The translations under genes and the position numbers were made by a program. A stretch of 64,000 bases of DNA from positions 62,001-126,000 of the forward strand of contig CAMYLK010000004.1 of the NCBI GenBank assembly GCA_947259225.1, written 5' to 3'. Below the pieces are notes generated by a model. The model had not been told where the DNA came from. It did no database searches and saw nothing but the letters and a program-made list of their open reading frames with translations. The stretch comes from an uncultured Desulfobulbaceae bacterium (GTDB lineage: Bacteria; Desulfobacterota; Desulfobulbia; Desulfobulbales; Desulfobulbaceae). Positions 1 to 9,071 of the stretch are shown one piece after another; within the stretch, counting starts at the first letter, position 1, and each line of letters opens with the position of its first letter.

Positions 1-1929
1 GGCTTCAACGATCCTGTCGGCCAGCTCTTTCGGCATATCGACAATGGTGTGCTTACCGTCTATATATCGCAGGGCAAGAAGGAGAAAAGGGGTCTTTTCA
101 TTTTTACTCTGCGGCTTCCTCTCGCCAAGGTTCTCAAGAAGCTTTTGATGCGTTTCAAGTTCATCAGGTTCCATGGGACTACCATGGAAAAAGAATTCAT
201 CGTCACCAAAATCCTTGAGAAGGCTTACGGTTCCTTTCGAAATGCTTAAGCCAAGTTCAATGAGGTCATCCTCAAGACCATGAGAGGTAAGGTAGTTCCG
301 GAAAATCTGGTTCTCCGGCAGCATATCGGTATCAAACTCTCCCGTTAAACTGTCACCGAAAATGATGTTATCCCGAATGGAACAGTAGTGAAGAAAATGA
401 TGAGGATTGTAGAATTCAACAACTGCTGAAAACTGGTCGCCAAGCTCTCCCTGGATAATACGGCGCATATGAAGGAATTTATCTTTAAGGAGCATTACTC
501 TGTCTTTCGGCAGGATCATGTTGAAACCGAAACGGAGGATATCTTCTTCCAGCCCCACATCGTTTACGACCTGAAACAGCTTTTCTCTCCCGGGCAGGTC
601 TTCATCACCATCAACGGATGCTTTCACCGCATAGAGGAGATTTTCCCGGATAGTTCCGGTAAATATAAACGGATGCTGGGCAATCATGGTTATGTTCTTG
701 CTTATGTCAGTCTTGGAAAGAGTATTGATATCCTTGCCATCCACGAGAACAGAACCCTTACTGACATTGTAGAGCTGGGCAATAAGGAGTGCGAGCGTGG
801 ATTTTCCTGATCCTGAAAAACCGACCAGCGCAACCTGTTCGTTCGGTTTTATTTTTGCTGTAATCCGGTCGAGTAGTTTTACCCCTGTACCAACGGAAAA
901 ACTTGCGTCCCGAAGTTCAATATTTCCCTCAAGTTTGTATGGCTCCCTTCCCTCTGGCAAAATTGGGTGTTCAGGGTCCAGATCGAAAATTTGCATTATC
1001 TGCTTATACCGGACAGAAGCGTCCTGATACGACTGATAGTATTCCAACATTTCTTTCCAGGGATCGTATACTTTTTGATAGGCTGATAGAAAGGCAACCA
1101 GAGCACCAAGGGTAAATTCGCCGTTTATTGCCAGGTATCCGCCTACAAGGAAAAGAAAAAAGGGGCCGACAGACTGAAACATATTGTTCGCAAACTTGAT
1201 GCCGTATTTTACAATGAAAAGTTTTTTCAGGATGCCGTACAGTTTATTCACGTATGAAGACATCCTTTGTTCCTCAACCCTGTAACTGGCATTGGCATGG
1301 ACCTCATGGATTCCGGAAATGGCCTCATTGACAACATTCCCCATGGCCCTGGAATTTTTTATGCGCTTTTTGTTGAGTCGGTTATAGCGGCGCTGCAGCA
1401 TGGGGATGACAATAAGTTCGAACGGATACACACTGATACCAAGTATGGCCAACAATGGACTCAAGCTGAACATATAGCCGAGAAAGACCAGAAAACTAAG
1501 GATACTTGTTGCCGGGATAGCCAGTGCCCCGCCAAGAAAAAAACCAATGGCATTCAGTTCTGCCGTCATGGCCGAGATGACGGTGCCGGGCTGCATTTTT
1601 CGATAAAACTGAAGGGGAAGCTGAAGGATGTGATGGTACAGTTCGGTTCGCATCTCGACCAGTATTTTCTGGCCGATAATGGTCTGCATGGTGTTGGTGA
1701 CAAACTTTAGGATTCCAGCGAGGGTTACCGCACCGATATAGAGCCCGCAATAAAGAAAGAGGAGTTTTTCATCCCTGAGATGGATGGCTTCGTTGATTAT
1801 CCTTTTCTGCATCTCCAAAGGAAAAACCTTGAAAAAAAGACTTGCTAGGATGATAAGCAGCAACAGGAACTGCAGCGGACGATGCCGCCTGAGAATCCAG
1901 TAAAATAATGGGCGCTGGGTTATGCGCAA
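1..1929 (-). CDS. ABC exporter, fused permease/ATPase, 3' end outside the window
   Basis: A type IV (MsbA-like) ABC exporter half-transporter that would move a hydrophobic or lipid-like substrate across the inner membrane; the substrate is not evident. About 643 residues are visible. Several membrane helices fill residues 1-300, including segments near 17-35, 130-165 and 255-280. The ATPase domain follows, with Walker A GFSGSGKST near residue 368 and the Q-loop IAQHPF near 411. After the Q-loop another 230 residues run to the window edge without an LSGGQ signature or Walker B, although these normally follow within about 60-100 residues. A second Q-loop-like segment (SIRDNIIFGD, near 520) suggests an internal duplication. 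The start is a TTG five bases after GGAGG (1935-1939). The family call is firm; the inserted module is of unknown function. Confidence 0.85.
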   Translation of the reverse strand, partial: MRITQRPLFYWILRRHRPLQFLLLLIILASLFFKVFPLEMQKRIINEAIHLRDEKLLFLYCGLYIGAVTLAGILKFVTNTMQTIIGQKILVEMRTELYHHILQLPLQFYRKMQPGTVISAMTAELNAIGFFLGGALAIPATSILSFLVFLGYMFSLSPLLAILGISVYPFELIVIPMLQRRYNRLNKKRIKNSRAMGNVVNEAISGIHEVHANASYRVEEQRMSSYVNKLYGILKKLFIVKYGIKFANNMFQSVGPFFLFLVGGYLAINGEFTLGALVAFLSAYQKVYDPWKEMLEYYQSYQDASVRYKQIMQIFDLDPEHPILPEGREPYKLEGNIELRDASFSVGTGVKLLDRITAKIKPNEQVALVGFSGSGKSTLALLIAQLYNVSKGSVLVDGKDINTLSKTDISKNITMIAQHPFIFTGTIRENLLYAVKASVDGDEDLPGREKLFQVVNDVGLEEDILRFGFNMILPKDRVMLLKDKFLHMRRIIQGELGDQFSAVVEFYNPHHFLHYCSIRDNIIFGDSLTGEFDTDMLPENQIFRNYLTSHGLEDDLIELGLSISKGTVSLLKDFGDDEFFFHGSPMEPDELETHQKLLENLGERKPQSKNEKTPFLLLALRYIDGKHTIVDMPKELADRIVEA

Positions 1930-2085
1930 GAAGACCTCCAAGGGTTCGGTGATGAGGATTACAAACAGGTGTATCTTGTCGGGTGGTTCATTGCAATATT
2001 TTTTTCAATAATATGCCTGATCAATAAGAACTGCTACAGGCCGGGAGCTGTATAGTCTATTTGAAGGTTAGTTTTCTGGAATTCC

Positions 2086-4770
2086 TCAGTCTGCCTGTTT
2101 TTTACTCGTATCCATGGCTTTTTGAACGGAGGCCAATAGTTCATTCAATGATATCGGCTTGTGCAGATAGTCTTTCATCCCAAGAGATAAGGCTTTTTCC
2201 ACGCTGATACTTTCGCTGTATCCTGTACAGAGGATTACAGGTATGTCAGGGCGTAGTTCCATCATTTTTACGGCGAGTTCCCCACCGGTCATATAGGGCA
2301 TGGTCTGGTCGGTTATGACAAGGTTCCAGTAGTCCGGGTCCTCCCGGAATGCTTCCCAGGCCTCACTGCCATTGCTATACATATGAGCCTCGTATCCTGA
2401 ACTGGCAAGGATAGCTCTCAGCAAATCTCTGATGGCCTCCTCGTCATCGATTACCATGATTCGTTCATTACCCGTAGCTGAAGGTTTACGGTCGGAAGGT
2501 TTGAAGGATTTTGTTTTCTTTTCCTCGGCAACCGGAAGGTAGACATGAAACGTTGTTCCGGTACCGGGTTTGCTCAGAACCGATATGCCCCCGTTCATTG
2601 CAGTTACAATGTCATAGACAACAGCCAGCCCCAATCCCGTTCCGCGTCCCTGTTCTTTTGTAGTGAAAAAAGGGTCAAAAATGTTGTCAAGTGTATCCTC
2701 TTCAATGCCGCAGCCGGTATCACTTATTCCTATGTGAACGTATCTTCCTTCCGGCAGGTCCAAGGTCGGGTGTTCTTCCGCATTAAGAGCAATTTCATCC
2801 ATGGAAACGGTCAGCGTGCCCCCCGTTTCCAGCATGGCCTGGTAGGCATTGGTACACAGGTTCATGATAAGCTGGTGAATCTGGGTCGGGTCGGTTAATA
2901 CCGCGGCATTGGATGAAATATCTTGAACTATATCAATTGTGGATGGAATAGATGAACGTATCAGTTTTAAGGCTTCCTTTACTATCAGGTTGACCTGGAG
3001 TATGGCTTCCTGGTGTTTCTCCTTTCTGGAAAATGTTAAAATCTGCCTGACAAGTCCCCTGGCCCTTTCCGAGGCCTTCCTTACCTGGTTCAGGTCCTTG
3101 GCCAGTTCGGAGTCGTAGTCGACCTTCATCTGGGCCAGCTCTGTATATCCGATAATGGCAGACAGAATATTATTAAAATCATGGGCAATCCCACCGGCAA
3201 GGGTACCGATGCCTTCCATTTTCTGGGCTTGCCGCAGCTCTGTTTCCATCCTTTTTTGGCGGGTGATGTCAGTCAGTACGGACTGGATATATTTTTTCCC
3301 ATTCGCTTCAAAGCAGTTGATGCTTGAAGCGAGATCCCGCAACTTTCCGTCAGGCCTTTTTATCTGCCATTCAACTCTCTGCGGCTCTCCTTCCAGAGCC
3401 TTTTCGATTAATTGTTCAGCTTTCTGGTGAGAATCAGATCCGTCGGGCTGGGTTGGGGGAGTAATATATTCCGGCGGGTGACCAATGAGGTCATCCCGCG
3501 AACAGCCGAAGACTTCCAGGGCTTTCTGGTTACAGTCGATGCAGATGCCATCAGCGCTACGGATCAATATGGCATCATTGGCCGATTCAAACAGAGCCCG
3601 GTACCGGTTCTCTGTCTCCCTGAGAAGTTTTTCAGTTTCTTTTCTCTCGGTAATATCTATGCCGACGCTGAGCATTTCCAGGAATTCGCCGTCCTCGTCG
3701 ACTATCGCAGTGTTGCTCCACTGGATCAAGACATGTCGACCATCCCGGCATATATTTTCATTCTCATTGACAACATAATGCCCCGGTTTTTGGATGATTT
3801 CGTCAATCATATCTGTCAAATCCCGGCCGGTTGATTTGTTTTCAGCAACTATGGTGCCGACGACACTTTTGCCGATAATTTCTTCCCGGCGGAAGCCGAA
3901 TAATTTCTGGCCAAAATTATTGATGAAAGTAACCCGGGCATTCTTATCCCAACGAAGAATAACCGAATTCGCATGCTCGACGAGACCGTGGTATTTAATT
4001 TGATTCGTCCGTAATTGTGCCATTTTAGTGGCAAGTGTCTTCTGCATCTGGGCAAAAGCACGGGCAAGGGTTCCTACTTCATCATTCCCTGTTACTTCAA
4101 TATGCTGGCCCAGATCTCCTTCTGCAAAAGCCTTGGTTGCTCTGGTGAGCTTTGAAATTGGCTGGAGCATTTTGGTGACACAGTATGCCAGAGCAAGAGC
4201 CATGATCAATAAAGCGCCACCCATGATCATTACAAGCTGGTTGAAAAGTCGGTTAAAGGCCCCTATTGTTGACTCAACAGGAACCGACCAGCAGATTATC
4301 CAACGCCAGTCCGGGAACCGGGCATAGAAAGCCCACCGCTCCTCTCCAGTCGAGTCCTGGGAAAATATTTTACCGCGATTTGAATCAAGATGTTCAAGGG
4401 AAAAGAGCTCAACAAGTGATCGGTCCCCTCTTGGAAGAAAGGGGTGCAGGACTATGCTGCCTGATTCATCAACAATGAAAGGGAAAATATCCTGAGAGTT
4501 GAGTGTCAGGTAGTTTTGGCGAAGGTCTTCAAGGACGGAGTCCTTTACTGTCCCCAAGTGTACCTTTTGGGCATAAGAGGAACTCAGCCGGTCGTTATTT
4601 TTTTTGAGTTCTTTGAGGACAATATCAAGCTGCTTCTCATATAGAGTATTGTGTGAAGAGTCTATTATAGTGCGTACCCGGGTGTCGATAAACGTTAAAA
4701 TAAGCAGGGCCGTCACCAGGAATATTCCCAGTACAAGCATGGTTATTTTGGTGATGAGGTTGAATCTCAA
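2086..4770 (-). CDS. hybrid sensor histidine kinase / response regulator
   Basis: An inner-membrane two-component sensor with its own receiver. Order: membrane helix (about 8-28), extracytoplasmic Cache-like sensor region (30-175), second helix (175-197), HAMP linker, two PAS domains (about 258-375 and 388-505, the second starting ENRYRALFESANDAI), HisKA with phospho-acceptor in AHDFNN near 528, HATPase (N box NLCTNAYQAM, G boxes GTGLGL), and a C-terminal REC domain with acceptor Asp in VITDQTMP near 820. The first codon is TTG; GGGAG seven bases upstream supports it over the ATG ten codons later. No partner regulator is adjacent, so it is an orphan and its target is unknown. The kinase at 55905-58754 has a very similar PAS-PAS-HisKA-HATPase-REC arrangement. 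The signal sensed cannot be read from the sequence. Confidence 0.93.
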   Translation of the reverse strand: MRFNLITKITMLVLGIFLVTALLILTFIDTRVRTIIDSSHNTLYEKQLDIVLKELKKNNDRLSSSYAQKVHLGTVKDSVLEDLRQNYLTLNSQDIFPFIVDESGSIVLHPFLPRGDRSLVELFSLEHLDSNRGKIFSQDSTGEERWAFYARFPDWRWIICWSVPVESTIGAFNRLFNQLVMIMGGALLIMALALAYCVTKMLQPISKLTRATKAFAEGDLGQHIEVTGNDEVGTLARAFAQMQKTLATKMAQLRTNQIKYHGLVEHANSVILRWDKNARVTFINNFGQKLFGFRREEIIGKSVVGTIVAENKSTGRDLTDMIDEIIQKPGHYVVNENENICRDGRHVLIQWSNTAIVDEDGEFLEMLSVGIDITERKETEKLLRETENRYRALFESANDAILIRSADGICIDCNQKALEVFGCSRDDLIGHPPEYITPPTQPDGSDSHQKAEQLIEKALEGEPQRVEWQIKRPDGKLRDLASSINCFEANGKKYIQSVLTDITRQKRMETELRQAQKMEGIGTLAGGIAHDFNNILSAIIGYTELAQMKVDYDSELAKDLNQVRKASERARGLVRQILTFSRKEKHQEAILQVNLIVKEALKLIRSSIPSTIDIVQDISSNAAVLTDPTQIHQLIMNLCTNAYQAMLETGGTLTVSMDEIALNAEEHPTLDLPEGRYVHIGISDTGCGIEEDTLDNIFDPFFTTKEQGRGTGLGLAVVYDIVTAMNGGISVLSKPGTGTTFHVYLPVAEEKKTKSFKPSDRKPSATGNERIMVIDDEEAIRDLLRAILASSGYEAHMYSNGSEAWEAFREDPDYWNLVITDQTMPYMTGGELAVKMMELRPDIPVILCTGYSESISVEKALSLGMKDYLHKPISLNELLASVQKAMDTSKKQAD

Positions 4771-5019
4771 CGGTCAGCTCCCGGATCGGAAACAGGGCCT
4801 TGTTCAGTAGCCCTGCGGTAGATATACAAACAAATTATCCCTAATGAGTATATGGTCGTGTGAATGGGAAAATCAAGGTATTTGTTGAGTATTGTACTAC
4901 TCATGGAAACATAATAAGGGTTGGCGGGCAATGCTGACAATCAGGTATTACAGTGATGGACAGCCTGGTTTTAAAGTTTTATATTAGACAAGCAATCATT
5001 AAAGAATTGAACAATAATG

Positions 5020-6978
5020 TTAATATGCCATATAGGAGAGTGATTTCAAGATCAGGGCAAAACCCATGGCAAACATACCGGTTAAACCCATGCCGCAGGA
5101 AAATCCTGCCAGCAGTACCGGCGCATACTGCCGCCACATGGATCCGTACCGTTTATAGAAATAATATCGACCCAGGATTGCTCCAGCCACTTCCAGGACA
5201 ATACCGTGGGGGGTGGACTGCCCGAGTCCCCTGACAACACCATAGATAAGCAGGACCGGCAGACCAAACAGGCTGAGAACCATATACATCAGCAGTCCGA
5301 GTCCCAGTCCGGAAAACACGTAATTCGCATTAAGTGCTTGAAAAAACAGAGAATTTCCTTCAAGGGTCGAGGTCTGCATCAGCAGGGTGTTAAGGGCCTG
5401 CAGATGCCACAGTTCCTGAGCATATGGGTAGGAGCTGGATGGTATCGGTGCCAGCCGCCAGATAAATTGTGAAAAAAGCAGACTGGAGATCATGACCACC
5501 GGAAAGACAATGAACTCCGCCTTGATGATTCCCCGGAAAGAAGTGCCGGTCAGTTCCACCTCCCTGAATCCGACAGTGGCCTCACCATAGTTGTGAATGG
5601 GGATGGGGGCGTACCATATTTCTATCCCCTGGTAACCGAAATATTTTGCTCCCGCAATAAAGCTGGCTTCCCGTACCAGGGGCAGACTGACAAACTGACC
5701 GGCTATACCCTCCATTCGTGCTGTAATATATGAAATTATCGGGGTGTAGATGAAACCGTAGCCCAGGAAAAATATCCAGGGAAAGTTAGGAACCAGCCAG
5801 ACACAGAGAAAAACATAAGATAGAGTGGAAAAGAAATAGATAGCTATGGAAATCCAGAAGTTGATGTCTCCTCTGCCAGGTGGAGGTGAGAAGAGGTCCC
5901 TGAAGCTGCCTCGATCTTCACTGCTTTTCCTGAATGACCAGACAACCGTCCAGACGCCAATAACGCCAATTGCCAGCCCCAACCCGATACCAAAACTCAT
6001 GTAAAAATCAAAGTTATTGGCAAAGACCGTGTCAACGGTACCCATCCCCTGGTGCCAGCGATGAAGAATACCCTGCTTCCAGAGAATAGGGTTGAGAAAT
6101 ACCGTGATGATTAATCCTATAAGCCCGCCGATTACAGCCCAGAAAGGCAGGACCATGCCGATAAATACCAGGCCCAGGTCAAGCTGGAGTCCCGTGGCCA
6201 CAGCCGGCAGGGCTTCCTCAGTATGGCGGGTCAATTCTATCCAGGGTATGGGGATAAGACGGATCGGTTCTGTGAATATGAGTCCGGACACCACCGGCAA
6301 AAGGACATAAACAGCCCCGAAAGCAAGACCTATGACGGCACCGATTGAGAATACACGCCATTTCCATCCCTTGTCCTTCTCATCAGTGGACTCTGCCAGG
6401 GCCATGGTTCCGAGAGCACCGACAGGGGCCATCGGAAAAGGGAGGCGCTCAACATCGGAAGTGATCCGGTACAGGGCGTAACCCAGCCCGAACCGGTCGA
6501 TACGCTGGATAATCTGGGAACCGACAAGAAGAAGGATGGGGATAAGCCAGTCACGATGAAGAAAGGTTCGCTCCGCCAGGGAAGCAGAATCAGCGCCGGG
6601 CGCTACCCAGGATGGAATAAATTCTGCAACGCCAAGCATTTTTGCCGCGTCGGACTGGACCAGGTACTGGTTCCACAGGAGGCCTTGAAACGGTGAGGCC
6701 AATGCCGCACCGGCCATGTAATAGAGGATGAAGATTTCCTGCTGTTTGAGGTTGGTGTGGGCCCGTTTGGCAATCTCGGCAAAAAGAATAATAGTTACCC
6801 AGCGGGCCGCAGGGCCGATGCCGGAACCAATGACTAACTGCAGGTACATGGAACCGGGCATCATCAGGAAACCGATAAATACGGCGCCGACAACGGTTTT
6901 CCAGTCAAACCCCTCTTCGAATTGTTCAGGTGTCTTGAGAAGATCCCGGTATTCTTTCAGTTCCTTATCGTCGTACAT
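5020..6978 (-). CDS. large polytopic membrane protein, OPT/DUF6785-like
   Basis: A 652-residue, very hydrophobic inner-membrane protein with roughly a dozen or more predicted helices and a short soluble N-terminus (residues 1-25). It shares the short motif VIGSGI (about residues 49-54) with the protein at 7086-9071, placing the two in related positions of the fold. I read it as an oligopeptide-transporter-like (OPT-like) protein of the uncharacterised DUF6784/DUF6785 group; this is family recall, not a search. It is the last gene of the minus-strand cluster that begins at 15427, 107 bp after its neighbour's stop, and the gap holds a heptamer repeat. The ATG start lacks a strong Shine-Dalgarno sequence. 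Peptide or peptide-like transport is a guess from the family and from the peptidase-like partner at 9068-13915. Confidence 0.7.
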   Translation of the reverse strand: MYDDKELKEYRDLLKTPEQFEEGFDWKTVVGAVFIGFLMMPGSMYLQLVIGSGIGPAARWVTIILFAEIAKRAHTNLKQQEIFILYYMAGAALASPFQGLLWNQYLVQSDAAKMLGVAEFIPSWVAPGADSASLAERTFLHRDWLIPILLLVGSQIIQRIDRFGLGYALYRITSDVERLPFPMAPVGALGTMALAESTDEKDKGWKWRVFSIGAVIGLAFGAVYVLLPVVSGLIFTEPIRLIPIPWIELTRHTEEALPAVATGLQLDLGLVFIGMVLPFWAVIGGLIGLIITVFLNPILWKQGILHRWHQGMGTVDTVFANNFDFYMSFGIGLGLAIGVIGVWTVVWSFRKSSEDRGSFRDLFSPPPGRGDINFWISIAIYFFSTLSYVFLCVWLVPNFPWIFFLGYGFIYTPIISYITARMEGIAGQFVSLPLVREASFIAGAKYFGYQGIEIWYAPIPIHNYGEATVGFREVELTGTSFRGIIKAEFIVFPVVMISSLLFSQFIWRLAPIPSSSYPYAQELWHLQALNTLLMQTSTLEGNSLFFQALNANYVFSGLGLGLLMYMVLSLFGLPVLLIYGVVRGLGQSTPHGIVLEVAGAILGRYYFYKRYGSMWRQYAPVLLAGFSCGMGLTGMFAMGFALILKSLSYMAY

Positions 6979-7057
6979 AGACTGCTATTGTTGATTACAG
7001 TAATGAGATTTATATTTTCTCGAAAAAGTAAGCTTCATGGAGTTTACGTATTATACT

Positions 7058-7085
7058 CAGCCTCCAGCCTCCAGCCTCCAGCCTC
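7058..7085. repeat. four tandem 7-bp repeats
   Basis: Four perfect copies of CAGCCTC (GAGGCTG on the minus strand) begin directly after the TAG stop of the 7086-9071 gene and lie about 80 bp before the next start. On the coding strand each unit contains the Shine-Dalgarno-like GGAGG. It resembles the short heptamer repeats scattered through many bacterial genomes. Copy number is likely variable by slippage. Confidence 0.9.
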
Positions 7086-9071
7086 CTACGTTGGCAGTAC
7101 CTGGTAGCTGCCGTAGGTAAACAACCCGATAATGGCCCAGGTCCCTCCCATAAAGAGATCGCCGATAATAAGGCCGACAAAAAAGAGGCGCAATTTTTTA
7201 AATAGCACAACGCCACCGTACCGCATACAGATGGTATTGCACAGCCAGCCGACAAAAAAACTGAACCAGAGAATCCGCATGGCCGAGCTGTAGGCCGTAA
7301 GATATCCGATGGGGTGGATAGGCCACCAGTAAAAACGATGGTAGCAGATAACCAGGATAAGCATGACCACGGCACCGGCCCCGGAAAATATTTTTACCCA
7401 CTCACCGGCTTCAACCCCTGTTTCATTCAGGCGGACGATATTTTCATACACGTTGAGGGTGGTACGGGTGGCCCATTCCAGCTGGAGTTCTCGAATACCG
7501 TACTTGTAACAAAGGGTCAGCATGGCGATGAATGAGACTGAGACGGCTACAACCAGGGTTGCTCCCAGGCCGAAGAGAAGCAGGCGGCGGGAACTGATGG
7601 AGTGATGGATCTGTCTTGCATGCAGAAGCGAAGGCATAAGAGACTCTCTGAGATCAACAAAGAGTACCTTCTGGGCGACCGATGCAATAAGTAAACCAAC
7701 ATGGGAAAACAGTCCTGGCCCGAAGAGAATAATGAGCCCGTCAATGGGAGCCGCCGTGAGAGTGAAATAGCCGATACCGCCCTGGCATATGACCCTGGAA
7801 GCCACCAGGGTTATCATGAAAAAAGCACACACAAGCAGCAGGGCCGTCTGCAATCGCATACCGAAAAAGACCGCCCACATAACGATTGCCGCCATACCTG
7901 CAACAGAAATCCAGAAGGAGAGGCGAACGCTGAACCATTCTGTCTGCACATCAATGGGCCCCCGCCGGATTGACTGTATGAAAACATCTTTAAGATGATG
8001 GCGGGCGAGCCATACCAGAAAGAGAAAGAATACCCCGTATGCCCCGATCATTTGAGTTTCTTCAGGTCTTGCCAGGGTGGGGCCGAAGGTAACTCCGAGC
8101 GATGCTGCCGGGATGTTGTAGCCCATGACGCCAAGGAGACCGAAAAGAAGTCCGCCAAGCAGAAAAAAGAACCAGAAGGAGAGGGATATCTGGCGGGCGG
8201 CAAGGAATGCAAAACCGATAAAGAGAGGGTAAAAATATATCTTCAGCTTGATGAAACCGGAAAGAATTCCGTATTTTGGGAAATAGGGTCCGGCCAGCAC
8301 CAGGGTCGGGATATGCGGGACCGTCGGATTGTAAAAGTTGAGACCGTTAAGAGTATGCAGAAAAACAGGTATGGAAAGGCCCCAGAGCAGGTAGGGGTTA
8401 AGAAGGAGACGGCCCAGAGTTTTCTCCTCAAAGTGATCTTCCAGGATCTTGGGTACGGAGAGCAGGGGGAAATTCATACGCTCGTTGTGAATCCATTGCC
8501 GGCTCAACAGGTTAATGAGTGCGATCATCACCGTATAGCAGAGGGCAATAAACAGCCCCCAGGCCAGGAGAGGAAGGGACCAGTTGTGCCAGGGAATATT
8601 GGTTATCAGTTCGAGCCATCCCATCTGGCGACCGTTTATGAGCCCGTTATACAGTCCTTCAACCGCGCCTTCTCCAGGATATAGCCATCCTGGAAGAAGG
8701 GGCTGCAGGATTTCCTGCCAGTTGTTTTCAGCAGTTGCAAATTGAAAGGGAGCAGTGAGGTTAATGAAAAAAGTACGGGTCAAACCAGTGTAGGCAATAC
8801 CGGAACCAATGACCATCTGAATCCAGATAACCAGCAATTCATTGCCGGTTATAACCCTGGACCGGGGCATTAATTTTCTTAACAGGCCAGCAACAAGGGT
8901 TGTCAGCAGAAGAATATAAAAGGGTGCAAGAGGAAAGTGTCCCCCGCCCAGGGGTGTTGCTTGATGATAAATATTGTTGATTGGAGTCAGGGCGCAGATA
9001 ATCCCTGTCAGCACAACACCGGTGATGATCGCTCTTGCCCTTATGGGCTGGTAATCCTCACGGGGGTTCAT
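7086..9071 (-). CDS. large polytopic membrane protein, DUF6785/DUF6784-like (OPT-like)
   Basis: A 661-residue inner-membrane protein with many hydrophobic helices across its whole length. Near the N-terminus it carries IQMVIGSGIAYTGLTR (about 83-98), a motif shared in part with the downstream protein. Near the C-terminus YHRFYWWPIHPIGY (about 575-590) is followed by FVGWLCN, which I associate with the DUF6785/DUF6784 family of putative peptide transporters. It is translationally coupled to the giant gene upstream: its ATG overlaps that gene's TGA in an ATGA. Two unequal copies of this transporter type in one transcript suggest a heteromeric or sequential transport step. Family placement is from recall; the substrate is unknown. 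Confidence 0.75.
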   Translation of the reverse strand: MNPREDYQPIRARAIITGVVLTGIICALTPINNIYHQATPLGGGHFPLAPFYILLLTTLVAGLLRKLMPRSRVITGNELLVIWIQMVIGSGIAYTGLTRTFFINLTAPFQFATAENNWQEILQPLLPGWLYPGEGAVEGLYNGLINGRQMGWLELITNIPWHNWSLPLLAWGLFIALCYTVMIALINLLSRQWIHNERMNFPLLSVPKILEDHFEEKTLGRLLLNPYLLWGLSIPVFLHTLNGLNFYNPTVPHIPTLVLAGPYFPKYGILSGFIKLKIYFYPLFIGFAFLAARQISLSFWFFFLLGGLLFGLLGVMGYNIPAASLGVTFGPTLARPEETQMIGAYGVFFLFLVWLARHHLKDVFIQSIRRGPIDVQTEWFSVRLSFWISVAGMAAIVMWAVFFGMRLQTALLLVCAFFMITLVASRVICQGGIGYFTLTAAPIDGLIILFGPGLFSHVGLLIASVAQKVLFVDLRESLMPSLLHARQIHHSISSRRLLLFGLGATLVVAVSVSFIAMLTLCYKYGIRELQLEWATRTTLNVYENIVRLNETGVEAGEWVKIFSGAGAVVMLILVICYHRFYWWPIHPIGYLTAYSSAMRILWFSFFVGWLCNTICMRYGGVVLFKKLRLFFVGLIIGDLFMGGTWAIIGLFTYGSYQVLPT

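Noticed and set aside
7058-7085. CRISPR-like or minisatellite array
   Set aside because: Units are only 7 bp with no spacers; a simple tandem heptamer repeat.
7995-8684. 229-residue open frame on the plus strand
   Set aside because: Antisense to the DUF6785-like gene; composition is charged and low in structure, and the opposite frame is a convincing membrane protein.
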